Positions 33,227-43,200 of a stretch of 64,000 nucleotides of DNA are shown here, piece after piece. The position numbers were made by a program, and so were the translations under genes. The stretch is from Colivicinus sp022776215. GTDB taxonomy: Bacteria; Bacillota_I; Bacilli_A; Erysipelotrichales; Erysipelotrichaceae. Within the stretch, counting starts at the first letter, position 1; each line of letters begins with the position of its first letter. Under the pieces are notes generated by a model. It was not told where the DNA came from, did no database searches, and saw only the letters and a list, made by a program, of their open reading frames with translations. The stretch spans positions 4,823 through 68,822 of the forward strand of contig JALFIR010000027.1 of assembly GCA_022776215.1 (NCBI GenBank). Reading direction: 5' to 3'.

Positions 33227-34342
33227 ATGAAAAAGATATTACTTTGTTTACTTTTACTTTTAAGTTTAAGTGCTTGTAACAAGGAAAAAGATAAAAATGG
33301 TGGGACTGTTGTTACACCTCCTAAGAAGAATAATGGTGGGGATGTAGTTGAGCCAGTTAAGGGTTATGTTGACTATCAAAAGATCTATGAGGATACAGTG
33401 CTTAAGGATATGTACGAATTCATGGTTAATGATGGTCATGATGAAGAGTTTGAGCCTTTAAGATGGTTCTATGAGAATTATTTCAATCCAGATACTGGTG
33501 AGGAATATTATTATCCAGATATTTATTCCTTCGCCTATGTGATTGTTGATTTAAGTGGGGATGAGATACCTGAGCTGGTGGTAGAACATTTAGGACAATA
33601 TGATGATGGAAGTGTAACTGAATATCCTATATTCTTATATACAATCGTAGATGATAAGCCCAAAAAGGTCATGGTTTCTTATGGTACTGATTACTTTGAT
33701 TTTTTAAATGATGGAACTATTTACTATACTAGTCGTCCTGCAACTATGCTGACTCAGGGTTTGGCTAGATTGTCTAAGGATGGTACTAGTTTAGAATGGA
33801 TTAATTTCTATTATGCAGAAGATTCAATCGATGGTCCAATGGATATTAGAGAGAATAAGACTGGTGTGGTGAAGGATGATGATAAGGTTGCTGATATAAG
33901 TGAAGAGGAGTTCTATAATTTCTATGATAAATATGTTCGAGGTAATGAAAAGAGCTTTATAGGGCAAACAAGAACTTTTGCGGATTATGAAGTATTTATG
34001 AAGCCTGTTTATGCTTATTTTGCGGATGATGAACTTGTGAATACCATGAAGGATTATACTTTGTATGGTGATGATAATTTAACTTATAAGTTTGTGGTTG
34101 TTCCAAATGGAAAACTTCGTGATGTTAAGTTGCTTAGTTTAAATTATACTGATGGTGATTTTGATACAGAAGTAATAAAAGAGATTGAGTTAACTGATGA
34201 TAAGCCATTGGTGATTGATGCTTATTTAAGTGAGGGAGCACCTAACTTGGGCATTTCTTTTGTGGGTGAAGATTTCTTAGAATATCGTTATTATTTTGCG
34301 ATAAGTGGCTATGATGGAAGTGCACAGCTTGTAGCATTTTAG
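33227..34342 (+). CDS. Putative lipoprotein of 371 residues
   Basis: The signal LLLLLSLSAC is followed by a Lys/Gly/Pro linker and an acidic mature region. Residues from about 80 (YVIVDLSGDEIPELVVEHLG) resemble the calcium-binding-like VDLDGDGIPELI motif of FG-GAP/dockerin-type lipoproteins common in gut Firmicutes. It begins directly after the previous stop behind AAAGGGGG and ends the operon. Confidence 0.78.
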   Translation: MKKILLCLLLLLSLSACNKEKDKNGGTVVTPPKKNNGGDVVEPVKGYVDYQKIYEDTVLKDMYEFMVNDGHDEEFEPLRWFYENYFNPDTGEEYYYPDIYSFAYVIVDLSGDEIPELVVEHLGQYDDGSVTEYPIFLYTIVDDKPKKVMVSYGTDYFDFLNDGTIYYTSRPATMLTQGLARLSKDGTSLEWINFYYAEDSIDGPMDIRENKTGVVKDDDKVADISEEEFYNFYDKYVRGNEKSFIGQTRTFADYEVFMKPVYAYFADDELVNTMKDYTLYGDDNLTYKFVVVPNGKLRDVKLLSLNYTDGDFDTEVIKEIELTDDKPLVIDAYLSEGAPNLGISFVGEDFLEYRYYFAISGYDGSAQLVAF

Positions 34343-34368
34343 GGAAGAATGTAAAAGTTCTTCCTTTT
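34343..34368 (+). terminator. Terminator after the lipoprotein operon
   Basis: GGAAGAA pairs with TTCTTCC around an 8-nt loop, followed by TTTT. Confidence 0.8.
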
Positions 34369-34418
34369 TCTATTGCATATTCCCAAGTTTTGTGGTATTT
34401 TTATTAAGCATCAATATA

Positions 34419-34549
34419 CCATAGACAGTAACGGCAGATTATGCTTAAAAATGTTACCGAGGTAAAAGTTGTGAATATGAACTTTTTAACCTGTGTCTAT
34501 GGATACAGGTTTTATTTTGTATGAGTATATTGGGTTAGAAAGAGGGAAT
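34419..34549 (+). ncRNA. L10 (rplJ) leader, autoregulatory RNA
   Basis: About 130 nt ahead of rplJ with the marks of the Firmicutes L10 leader: GTAAC ... GTTAC closing helix next to the CCGAGGT kink-turn-like element, then a terminator hairpin. CCATAGACAG near the start can pair with CTGTGTCTATGG, giving the anti-terminator alternative. In this class, L10(L12)4 binding to the RNA switches the rplJL operon off. A -10 like TATACC at 34415 lies just before. Confidence 0.78.
34489..34518 (+). terminator. Attenuator hairpin inside the L10 leader
   Basis: ACCTGTGTC pairs with GATACAGGT (with a G-T/T-A shift in the loop side) and is followed by TTTATTTTG. It lies 30 bp before the rplJ start. Confidence 0.65.
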
Positions 34550-35110
34550 ATGAATCAAGCAGTATTGAATGCGAAACAGGAAATGGTAAGTGAGATTTCT
34601 TCTAAGATTAAGGAATCACAATCTACTGTTGTCGTAGAGTACCGTGGTCTAAGCGTAGCTGAAGTTACAGAATTAAGAAGAGCTTTAAGAGCTGAAGATG
34701 TTGACTTCAAAGTTTACAAGAACACAATGGCACAAAGAGCTGTAGATGAATTAGGTTTCGCTGAATTAAAGGAATCTTTAAAGGGACCTAACGCAATGGC
34801 TTTCTCAAAGGATGCAACTGCACCTGCAAGAATTTTGTCAAAGTTCGCTAAGAACCACAAGGCATTAGTACTTAAGAGCGGTATCGTTGAAGGTAAAGAA
34901 GTTGATCTTGATACATTAAGTGAATTAGCTAACCTTCCAAATAGAGACGGTATGTTATCTATGCTATTAAGTTGTTTACAATCTCCAGTTAGATCATTTG
35001 CATGTGTTGTTAAGGCAGTTGCAGATGCTAAGGAAGCAAATGGAGGCGAGGTTGCGGTAGCACCTGAAGCTACTGAGGAAGCAGCACCTGAAGCAGCTGC
35101 AGCAGAATAA
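34550..35110 (+). CDS. rplJ: 50S ribosomal protein L10
   Basis: Base of the ribosomal stalk. The start at 34550 follows AGAGGGA and gives MNQAVLNAKQEMVSEIS, the normal L10 opening; a longer frame from 34493 runs over the attenuator. The product has 186 residues, with VVEYRGLSVAEVTELRRALR and KVYKNTMAQRA, and a C-terminal helix plus Ala/Glu-rich tail that binds L7/L12. Confidence 0.96.
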   Translation: MNQAVLNAKQEMVSEISSKIKESQSTVVVEYRGLSVAEVTELRRALRAEDVDFKVYKNTMAQRAVDELGFAELKESLKGPNAMAFSKDATAPARILSKFAKNHKALVLKSGIVEGKEVDLDTLSELANLPNRDGMLSMLLSCLQSPVRSFACVVKAVADAKEANGGEVAVAPEATEEAAPEAAAAE

Positions 35111-35124
35111 GGAGAAATATTAAA

Positions 35125-35496
35125 ATGGCAAAAATCAATCATGAAGATATCTTAGCTTATCTAGAAGAAGCTAGCATTCTTGAATTAAACGATCTTGTAA
35201 AGGCAATCGAAGAAAAGTTCGGTGTTACAGCAGCAGCACCAGTTGCAGTAGCAGCAGCACCTGCTGAAGCAGCTGATCAAGGTCCTACTTCTGTATCAGT
35301 TATCTTAAGCTCATTCGGTGAAGCTAAGACTGCTGTTATCAAGGTAGTTAAGGAAATCACTGGTTTAGGCTTAGTTGAAGCTAAGGGTCTAGTTGACAAG
35401 TGTCCAAGTCCTATCAAGGAAAACATTAGTGTAGAAGAAGCTGAAGAAATCAAGAAGAAGTTAGTTGACGCTGGCGCTTCTGTTGAAGTTAAGTAA
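35125..35496 (+). CDS. rplL: 50S ribosomal protein L7/L12
   Basis: A 123-residue stalk protein: N-terminal dimerisation helices (ILELNDLVKAIEEKFGVTA), Ala-rich hinge, and C-terminal factor-binding domain (KTAVIKVVKEITGLGLVEAKGLVD). It recruits translation GTPases. AAGGAGAAA precedes the ATG, 14 bp after rplJ. Confidence 0.97.
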   Translation: MAKINHEDILAYLEEASILELNDLVKAIEEKFGVTAAAPVAVAAAPAEAADQGPTSVSVILSSFGEAKTAVIKVVKEITGLGLVEAKGLVDKCPSPIKENISVEEAEEIKKKLVDAGASVEVK

Positions 35497-35500
35497 TTAA

Positions 35501-36091
35501 ATGTCTCATTATTATACGGATAATAGTGAAATGACTAGTAACCCTAGATCATTTGACTATTATTTCGATAATGAGAAGTTCATATTTACTACTGATAATG
35601 GCGTTTTCTGCAAAGAAAACGTCGATTACGGTAGTTATTTATTAATTAAAAACACATTCAGACAAGCATTAGGTAATAGGCTTCTAGATCTTGGCTGCGG
35701 TTGGGGACCTGTTGGGATTATCATTAAAAGATTTAATCCTGATATTGAGGTAACTGCTGTAGATGTTAACTCAAGGGCTGTGGAGCTTACTAATCTAAAT
35801 GCTGTTCAAAACAAAACACTGATTAAAGCTTGTTTATGTACAGACATATTAACTTTGAACTTATTGTTTGATTCTATAATTTTAAACCCGCCCATACGAG
35901 CGGGTAAAGTTGTCATATATGATCTCTATGATAAAGCATATCATACTTTAAGAGAAAATGGGTCTTTATATATTGTCATTCAGAAGAAACAGGGCGCCAG
36001 CTCTAGTGTGAACAAGCTTAGTGAGTTATTTAAAACTGTCACTGTCTTGGATCGCAAAGGTGGATACTGGGTGATTCAAGCGATTAAATAA
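35501..36091 (+). CDS. RsmC-like class I methyltransferase (YbxB homologue)
   Basis: A 196-residue enzyme with motif I LDLGCGWGPVG and the NPPIRAGK motif of N2-guanine rRNA methyltransferases (RsmC/RlmG family). Its place between rplL and rpoB matches B. subtilis ybxB. It starts 4 bp after rplL. The presumed target is rRNA, but which nucleotide is unproven. Confidence 0.9.
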   Translation: MSHYYTDNSEMTSNPRSFDYYFDNEKFIFTTDNGVFCKENVDYGSYLLIKNTFRQALGNRLLDLGCGWGPVGIIIKRFNPDIEVTAVDVNSRAVELTNLNAVQNKTLIKACLCTDILTLNLLFDSIILNPPIRAGKVVIYDLYDKAYHTLRENGSLYIVIQKKQGASSSVNKLSELFKTVTVLDRKGGYWVIQAIK

Positions 36092-36126
36092 TTCTACACT
36101 GTTTAATAGGAAAGGACGGCGTATTA

Positions 36127-39100
36127 ATGAAGCAATCTTATCATGTTGTTGAATCGGGTAGACATTCCTCTCGCCGTGATTATTCAAAAGTAAGTGGTCA
36201 ACTTGAACTTCCTTACTTAGTTGAAATTCAAACAGATTCTTTTAAGTGGTTCACTGAAAAAGGAATCAAAGAAGTGTTTGATGAGATTTACCCAATTCAA
36301 AACTATAGCGGCAACATTCGTTTGAAGTTGGTTAGCTATGAATTCCGTAAGCCAAAGTATACTGTAGCCGAATGTAAATATCGTGAGACAAATTACTGTG
36401 CTCCACTTTGGGCTAATATGGAACTAGAAATCTATAATGAGGAGACTGGTGAAATCATCAATAGGCCAGAAGAAGTTTTCTTAGGAGACTTCCCAATGAT
36501 GACTGCAACCGGTACTTTTATCATTAACGGTGCTGAGAGAGTTATAGTTTCTCAGATTGTTAGATCTCCGGGTGCTTATTTTGACATCCAATCTGATGAT
36601 AAGACTGGTAAAGAAACTATTGATGGCGAATTAATCCCATCAAGAGGAACTTGGTTAGAATTTCTAACTGATGAGAAGAAAACTGCGCTTGGTAAGGTCA
36701 TGAATATGAGTGTTGACCGTAAGCGTAAGATCTTATCTACTATATTATTGAAAACAATTGGCTTCTCTTTGAACCTTGAAAAGGGAGAAGACGCTTTTGA
36801 CGTTAATAAGGTCAAGACTTTTATTAAGTCAATGGGCTTAGAGGTTTATGATGATCTAATTAATCAAAATGATGATCGTGAATTCTTGAACATCTATGAA
36901 GCTATTTATACATCTTTCCTTGGTGCTTACGAGGAGATTACAAATACTCTTTATGCAGATAAGACAAACACAACAGATGCAGCTCTAATTGAAATGCATC
37001 GTAACCAAAAACAAGATGAAGTACCTACAATCGAAGGTGCTGGTTCTTTGATGAATGCTAAGTTCTTTGATGCGAAGAAGTATGATTTAACTCCTGCTGG
37101 AAGATACAAGTTAGGAAGAAAATTAAATGTCATTGACAGAATTGAGAACCATGTATTAGCTCAAGATTTATATAAGGCTGATGGTTCGTTGTTGATGAAG
37201 AAGGGTACTTTAGTACACAAAGAAGAAAGAAACTTATTAAGAGAAGAATTAACTAAGGGTAGCCATGTTGAGGCATTCCCATTCAGACATAGTTTCTCTC
37301 ATCCAACTGTTGTTGAAGTTGAGACTAAAAATAAGTTAGCTCTTGTTGGCAGAATATTAGCAAATGATCTTGAACTCAAGGATGAAGTAATTTATCAAGG
37401 TACTGCATTAAGTGAAGAAGATGTTAAGAAGATTGCCAAGGAGTTTAAGGTAATCAGCGTATATTCAGGTATTATTTCTAAGCCAGTTGAGCTTACAAGA
37501 GACAATATCGATGCTGTATTAGACTATGGTCAAAGATTCTTTATCTTAGCAAGAATTACTGATAAGGCAGGAGATGTTATGATTGATGACGAACCTGCTA
37601 TGCCTTTATATATTCCAGATCATGACTCATATATTTTGATGTCTGATAAGGAAGCTATTATTAGAGAAAGAATTTCTAAGGGCGAAAAGATGACTGCATG
37701 GCTTGTTGGTAGTGCATGTCAAGTTGTTTATATCGAAAATCCAAATGATGCAAATTCTAAGATTAAGTTAATTGGTGTTGATCCACTTAATGATAAGAAG
37801 TGCATTACTATTTCTGATATGATTGCTCTATATTCTTATATGTTATCAATGCTAGATGGAGTTGGTTCTACTGATGAAATCGATATGCTTGGTAATAGAC
37901 GTATTAGAACTGTTGGTGAATTAATCCAAAACCAATTCAGAATTGGTTTGAGTAGAATGGAAAAGGCTGTTAAGGAAAAGATGTCTATCGCTGATGTTGA
38001 AACATCTACACCTAAGAGCTTAACAAACAATCGTCCATTATCTGGTGCGATTAAGGAATTCTTCTCAAGTTCTCAATTGTCACAATTTATGGACCAACAA
38101 AACCCACTTGCTGAATTAACAAATAAGCGTCGTATTTCAGCATTAGGTCCAGGTGGTCTAACAAGAGAAAGAGCAGGTTTTGAAGTACGTGACGTTCATA
38201 ACTCTCACTACGGTAGAATCTGTCCTATCGAGACTCCAGAAGGTCAAAACATCGGTTTGATTTCTTATTTAACTTCTTATGCAAAGGTTAATGAATATGG
38301 TTTTATTCAAACTCCTTATCGTAAGGTTGATAAGAACGGACATGTTTCTGAAGATTATATTTATTTGTCTGCAGATGATGAAAATGACTACATCATTGCA
38401 CAGGCAAACGAGGTTGAGGATGGCAAGCTAAAGAATGAAATGGTTGTTGCTAGAAAAGCTGGTGAAACTATCATGGCTAAGGCTGAAGAAGTTGAGTTAT
38501 GTGACGTATCTCCTAAGCAAATCGTTTCTATCGCTGCTGCTTGTATCCCATTTTTAGAAAACGATGACTGTACTCGTGCCCTAATGGGTGCCAACATGCA
38601 ACGTCAGGCTGTTCCTTTGTTGAATCCTCATTCACCATTTGTTGGTACAGGTATTGAGGCTAAGATTGCAAGAGACTCTGGTACTGGTGTTGTTACAAAT
38701 GATACAGGTGTCGTAACTTATGCTGACTCTAGAACTGTTGTTATTGCGGATAGTGATGGCAAGGAACATGAGTATCCTCTTGAAAAGTTTGCTAGATCAA
38801 ATGCAGGTACATGCATCAACCAAAAGCCAATTGTTGCCAAGGGTGACAAGGTTAAGGCTGGTGAATTAATTGCAGATGGCCCAAGTATGCAAGATGGTGA
38901 ATTGGCTCTAGGTCAAAACGTAACTATCGCATTCATGACATGGCATGGTTATAACTATGAAGATGCCATCATTATGTCTGAACGTATGGTTAAGGATGAT
39001 GTTTATACTTCAATTCATATTGAGGAATATACAATCGAAAGAAGAAAGACTAAATTAGGTGAAGAAGAAATCACAAGAGATATTCCAAATGTTCAAGAAG

Positions 39101-40245
39101 GTGCATGCCGTAATCTTGATAGCCGTGGTATCGTAATGGTTGGTGCTGAGGTTAAGGAAGGTGATATCCTTGTTGGTAAGGTTACTCCTAAGGGTCAATC
39201 TGATGCTTCTCCTGAAGAAAAGCTATTGTTAGCGATTTTCGGTGAAAAGTCTCATGAAGTTCGTGATAACTCATTAAGAGTTCCTCATGGTGGTGCTGGC
39301 ATTGTTCAATCAATCAGAGTATTTAACCGTAAGGATGGTCATGATGAATTAAATCCAGGTGTTATCGAAGAAATTAGAGTTTATGTTGTTCAAAAACGTA
39401 AGATTTCTGAAGGTGATAAGATGGCTGGTAGACATGGTAACAAGGGTGTTATTTCTAAGATCCTTCCAATCGAGGATATGCCTATTATGCCAGATGGTAC
39501 TCCTGTTGATATTATGTTAAATCCATTCGGTGTTCCTTCTCGTATGAACATCGGTCAGGTATTGGAAGTTCACTTGGGTATGGCTGCTAAGAAGCTTGGT
39601 GTTAAGTTTGCTACTCCAGTATTCGATGGTATTTCTAATGATGATTTAATGGAAATTATGAAAGAAGCTGAGGTTAATCCAGATGGTAAGTTAGTATTAC
39701 GTGATGGTAAGACTGGTGAACCATATGATGAGAGAATTTCAGTTGGTGTCATGTATATGATTAAGTTAGCACACATGGTTGATGATAAGTTACATGCTCG
39801 TGCTACAGGTCCTTATTCAATGGTTACACAACAGCCATTAGGTGGTAAGGCTCAAAATGGTGGTCAAAGATTCGGTGAAATGGAAGTTTGGGCACTAGAA
39901 GCATATGGTGCTGCTCATACACTTGAGGAAATCTTGACAATTAAGTCAGATGATATCAATGGTAGAACAAGAGCACTTAACGCTATTAAGAAGAGCCAAA
40001 CTATTCCAGAACCTGGATTACCTGAATCATTCAACGTATTACGTAACGAACTTAAGGCATTGGCTGTCGATGTTAAGTTACTAGATGGTGAAGGCAATGA
40101 AGTTAATGTTTCAAGCTTTGCGGATGACGATGATACACAAGATAAGAATAATCAAGTAGCAGAAGCTTCTGATTTAACAATTAAGACTGAAGCAGAACTA
40201 GAAGAAGAAGCCCCTGAAGCTGTTATGGGCTTGGATGAAGAATAG
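36127..40245 (+). CDS. rpoB: DNA-directed RNA polymerase subunit beta
   Basis: The beta subunit, 1372 residues, roughly 180 longer than B. subtilis RpoB. The extra length lies mainly between about residues 340 and 560, ahead of ISDMIALYSYML. Core motifs are intact: rifampicin cluster 1 (SQLSQFMDQQNPLAEL), GPGGLTRERAGFEVRDVH, and KISEGDKMAGRHGNKGVISK near the active centre. At the place of E. coli His526 it has Asn666 (codon 38122-38124), while Asp516, Ser531 and other contacts are kept. An acidic tail ends the chain. AAAGGACGGC precedes the ATG, and rpoC follows after 8 bp. Confidence 0.98.
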   Translation: MKQSYHVVESGRHSSRRDYSKVSGQLELPYLVEIQTDSFKWFTEKGIKEVFDEIYPIQNYSGNIRLKLVSYEFRKPKYTVAECKYRETNYCAPLWANMELEIYNEETGEIINRPEEVFLGDFPMMTATGTFIINGAERVIVSQIVRSPGAYFDIQSDDKTGKETIDGELIPSRGTWLEFLTDEKKTALGKVMNMSVDRKRKILSTILLKTIGFSLNLEKGEDAFDVNKVKTFIKSMGLEVYDDLINQNDDREFLNIYEAIYTSFLGAYEEITNTLYADKTNTTDAALIEMHRNQKQDEVPTIEGAGSLMNAKFFDAKKYDLTPAGRYKLGRKLNVIDRIENHVLAQDLYKADGSLLMKKGTLVHKEERNLLREELTKGSHVEAFPFRHSFSHPTVVEVETKNKLALVGRILANDLELKDEVIYQGTALSEEDVKKIAKEFKVISVYSGIISKPVELTRDNIDAVLDYGQRFFILARITDKAGDVMIDDEPAMPLYIPDHDSYILMSDKEAIIRERISKGEKMTAWLVGSACQVVYIENPNDANSKIKLIGVDPLNDKKCITISDMIALYSYMLSMLDGVGSTDEIDMLGNRRIRTVGELIQNQFRIGLSRMEKAVKEKMSIADVETSTPKSLTNNRPLSGAIKEFFSSSQLSQFMDQQNPLAELTNKRRISALGPGGLTRERAGFEVRDVHNSHYGRICPIETPEGQNIGLISYLTSYAKVNEYGFIQTPYRKVDKNGHVSEDYIYLSADDENDYIIAQANEVEDGKLKNEMVVARKAGETIMAKAEEVELCDVSPKQIVSIAAACIPFLENDDCTRALMGANMQRQAVPLLNPHSPFVGTGIEAKIARDSGTGVVTNDTGVVTYADSRTVVIADSDGKEHEYPLEKFARSNAGTCINQKPIVAKGDKVKAGELIADGPSMQDGELALGQNVTIAFMTWHGYNYEDAIIMSERMVKDDVYTSIHIEEYTIERRKTKLGEEEITRDIPNVQEGACRNLDSRGIVMVGAEVKEGDILVGKVTPKGQSDASPEEKLLLAIFGEKSHEVRDNSLRVPHGGAGIVQSIRVFNRKDGHDELNPGVIEEIRVYVVQKRKISEGDKMAGRHGNKGVISKILPIEDMPIMPDGTPVDIMLNPFGVPSRMNIGQVLEVHLGMAAKKLGVKFATPVFDGISNDDLMEIMKEAEVNPDGKLVLRDGKTGEPYDERISVGVMYMIKLAHMVDDKLHARATGPYSMVTQQPLGGKAQNGGQRFGEMEVWALEAYGAAHTLEEILTIKSDDINGRTRALNAIKKSQTIPEPGLPESFNVLRNELKALAVDVKLLDGEGNEVNVSSFADDDDTQDKNNQVAEASDLTIKTEAELEEEAPEAVMGLDEE

Positions 40246-40253
40246 GAGGATCT

Positions 40254-43200
40254 ATGGCAAATAACAAATTTGAAGCAATTAAAGTTGGATTAGCTTCTCC
40301 TGAAAGAATTCGTGAGTGGTCATATGGTGAGGTAACAAAGCCAGAGACTATTAACTATCGTTCTCAAAAACCTGAGAAAGATGGTTTATTCTGTGAAAGA
40401 ATTTTCGGTCCAACAAAGGACTGGGAATGTGCTTGTGGTAAGTATAAGAAAGTAAGATACAAGGGTATCACTTGTGATAGATGTGGTGTTGAAATTACTA
40501 AGTCTTCTGTTAGAAGAGAAAGATTCGGTCATATTTCTTTAGCTGCTCCAGTTGTTCACATTTGGTATCTTAAGGGTATCCCATCTAGAATGGGTCTTGT
40601 ACTAAATGTATCTCCTAAGATTCTTGAAGAAATCGTATATTTCGTAACTTGGATTGTTACAGATCCAGGTAGTACAGATCTTCAATATAAGCAACCATTA
40701 AGTGAAATGGAAGTTAGAAACTACCAAGCACTATATGGTGATAAAGCTTTCAAGGCAGCTACTGGCGCAGAAGCTATTAAGACACTTCTTGAACAAGTAG
40801 ATGTTGTTAAGGAACAAAAGGAAATTAAAAAGGAGCTAGAAAAGGCTCAAGGTGATAAGCGTAAGAAGCTTATTAAGAGACTTGAAACTGTTAACGCGTT
40901 TGTTAATAGTGATAATAAGCCTGAGTGGATGGTACTTACAGAACTTCCTGTAATACCACCAGATTTAAGACCGATGTTACAACTTGATGGTGGTCGTTTT
41001 GCGACAAGTGATTTGAATGACTTGTATCGTAGAGTTATCACTCGTAACAATCGTTTAAGAAAGTTACTAGAAATTGGCACACCTTCTATTATCGTTCAAA
41101 ATGAAAAGCGTATGTTGCAGGAAGCTGTCGATGCGCTAATCGATAACGGTAGAAGAGGTAATCCAGTTAAGGGTAGTGCTAATCGTCCTCTTAAGTCATT
41201 GTCACATAGCTTAAAGGGTAAGCAAGGTCGATTCAGACAGAACTTATTAGGTAAGCGTGTTGACTTCTCTGGTAGATCAGTTATTGCGGTTGGTCCAAAT
41301 CTAAAGATGTACCAATGTGGTATTCCTCGTGAGATGGCAATCAACTTGTATAGACCGTTTGTAGAGAGTGAACTTGTTTTACAAAAGATTGCACAATCTT
41401 TAAAGCAAGCTGAAAAGATGGTTGATAAGCAAGATCCACAAATTTGGGATGTTGTTGAAGAAATCATGGATAATCATCCAGTATTCTTAAACAGAGCTCC
41501 TACACTTCATAGACTTGGTATCCAAGCTTTCAAACCTAAATTAGTAGAAGGTCGTGCAATCAGACTTCATCCATTAGTATGTACTGCGTTCAACGCTGAC
41601 TTTGATGGTGACCAGATGGCTGTGCACTTGCCTTTAAGTGATAAGGCTAGAGCTGAGGCTGAGATTTTGATGCTAGCAAGCAACAATATCTTGGGTCCTA
41701 AGGATGGTAAACCTATCGTTACTCCATCTCAGGATATGGTTCTTGGTAACTTCTATCTAAATATGGAAGAAACTAAGGAAGAGTTCTATCACAAGGCTGA
41801 AGTATTAAAGACTTTAGGTGATGAAGAGGCTGCAGAAATGTGGACTCGCTTCGGTGATAATGAAGGTCACGTTTATAAGGACTTTAATGAAGCATTGATG
41901 GCTTATCAAAATAAGCAAGTTCATCTTCATACAAGAGTTGCGATTGCAGCTGGTTCTTTAAAGAAGACTTGTTTCACTGAAGAAGAAAACAATATGTATC
42001 TAATTACTACTATTGGTAAGTTGATTTTCAACAATGCCTTCCCTAGTGATTTCCCATATATTAATATGGTTACTACAGATACATTAAAGAGAACTCCTCA
42101 TGATCAATTTGTTCCTTATGGTACTGATATTTGTGCTCATATTGCTGGATTAAAGGTTAGTCCTGAATTCACTAAGAAGGCACTTGGTAATGTAATTGCC
42201 GAAGTATTCGCTAAGTATCGTACAAATGGTTCAAGTACAATTCTTGATAATATCAAGGACTTAGGTTTTGAGTACTCAACTGTTGCAGGTATGACGGTAT
42301 CTCTAGCAGATATTAACGTTGCACCTAATAAACAAGTATATGTTGATGAAGCTAAGAAGAAGGCTGATGTCCTACAAAACTTGTTGGACAGAGGTCAATT
42401 AACTCCACCAGAATGGGAAAAGCATTTCTCTCAATTGTGGTCTGATACAAAGGACAAGATTGGTGATGAAGTTATGAACAGCTTAGAGAGAAAATCTCCA
42501 ATTAACATGATGGCTGTTTCTGGTGCCAGAGGTAATAAGTCACACTTTACACAGTTAGCAGGTATGAGAGGTCTTATGGGTAGACCTACCCAATCTAAAT
42601 CTAAGAAGGAATATCAACCTTCAATCATTGAGGTTCCTATTTATTCTTGTTTCCGTGAGGGTATGAGTGTATCAGAATTCTTTATTTCAACACACGGTGT
42701 TCGTAAGGGCTTAACAGATACTGCCTTAAAGACTGCTGAATCTGGTTATTTGACAAGACGTCTTGTTGATGTTTCTCAAGATGTTATTATCATGGAAGAT
42801 GATTGTCATACTGATATGGGTTACTATGTTGAGGCAATCATTGATAGAAAAGACAATAGTATCATCGAATCATTCGCTGATCGTATTATTGGTCGTTTCT
42901 CTAAGGAAGTAGTTACTCATCCAGAAACTGGTGAAGTAATCATTGGTGAAGATGAATTCATTGATGAAGATAAGGCTAGAGAAATTGTTGGGGCTGGTAT
43001 TAAGGGAATGTATATTAGAAATACATTCACTTGTAGATCTAAAGATGGTATTTGTCGTAAATGTTATGGACGTAACATGGCTACTGGTAAGCTAGTTGAA
43101 AACGGCGAGGCTGTAGGTATTATGGCTGCTCAATCAATCGGTGAACCAGGTACTCAGCTAACAATGCGTACTTTCCATACAGGTGGTGTTGCCGCTGCTG

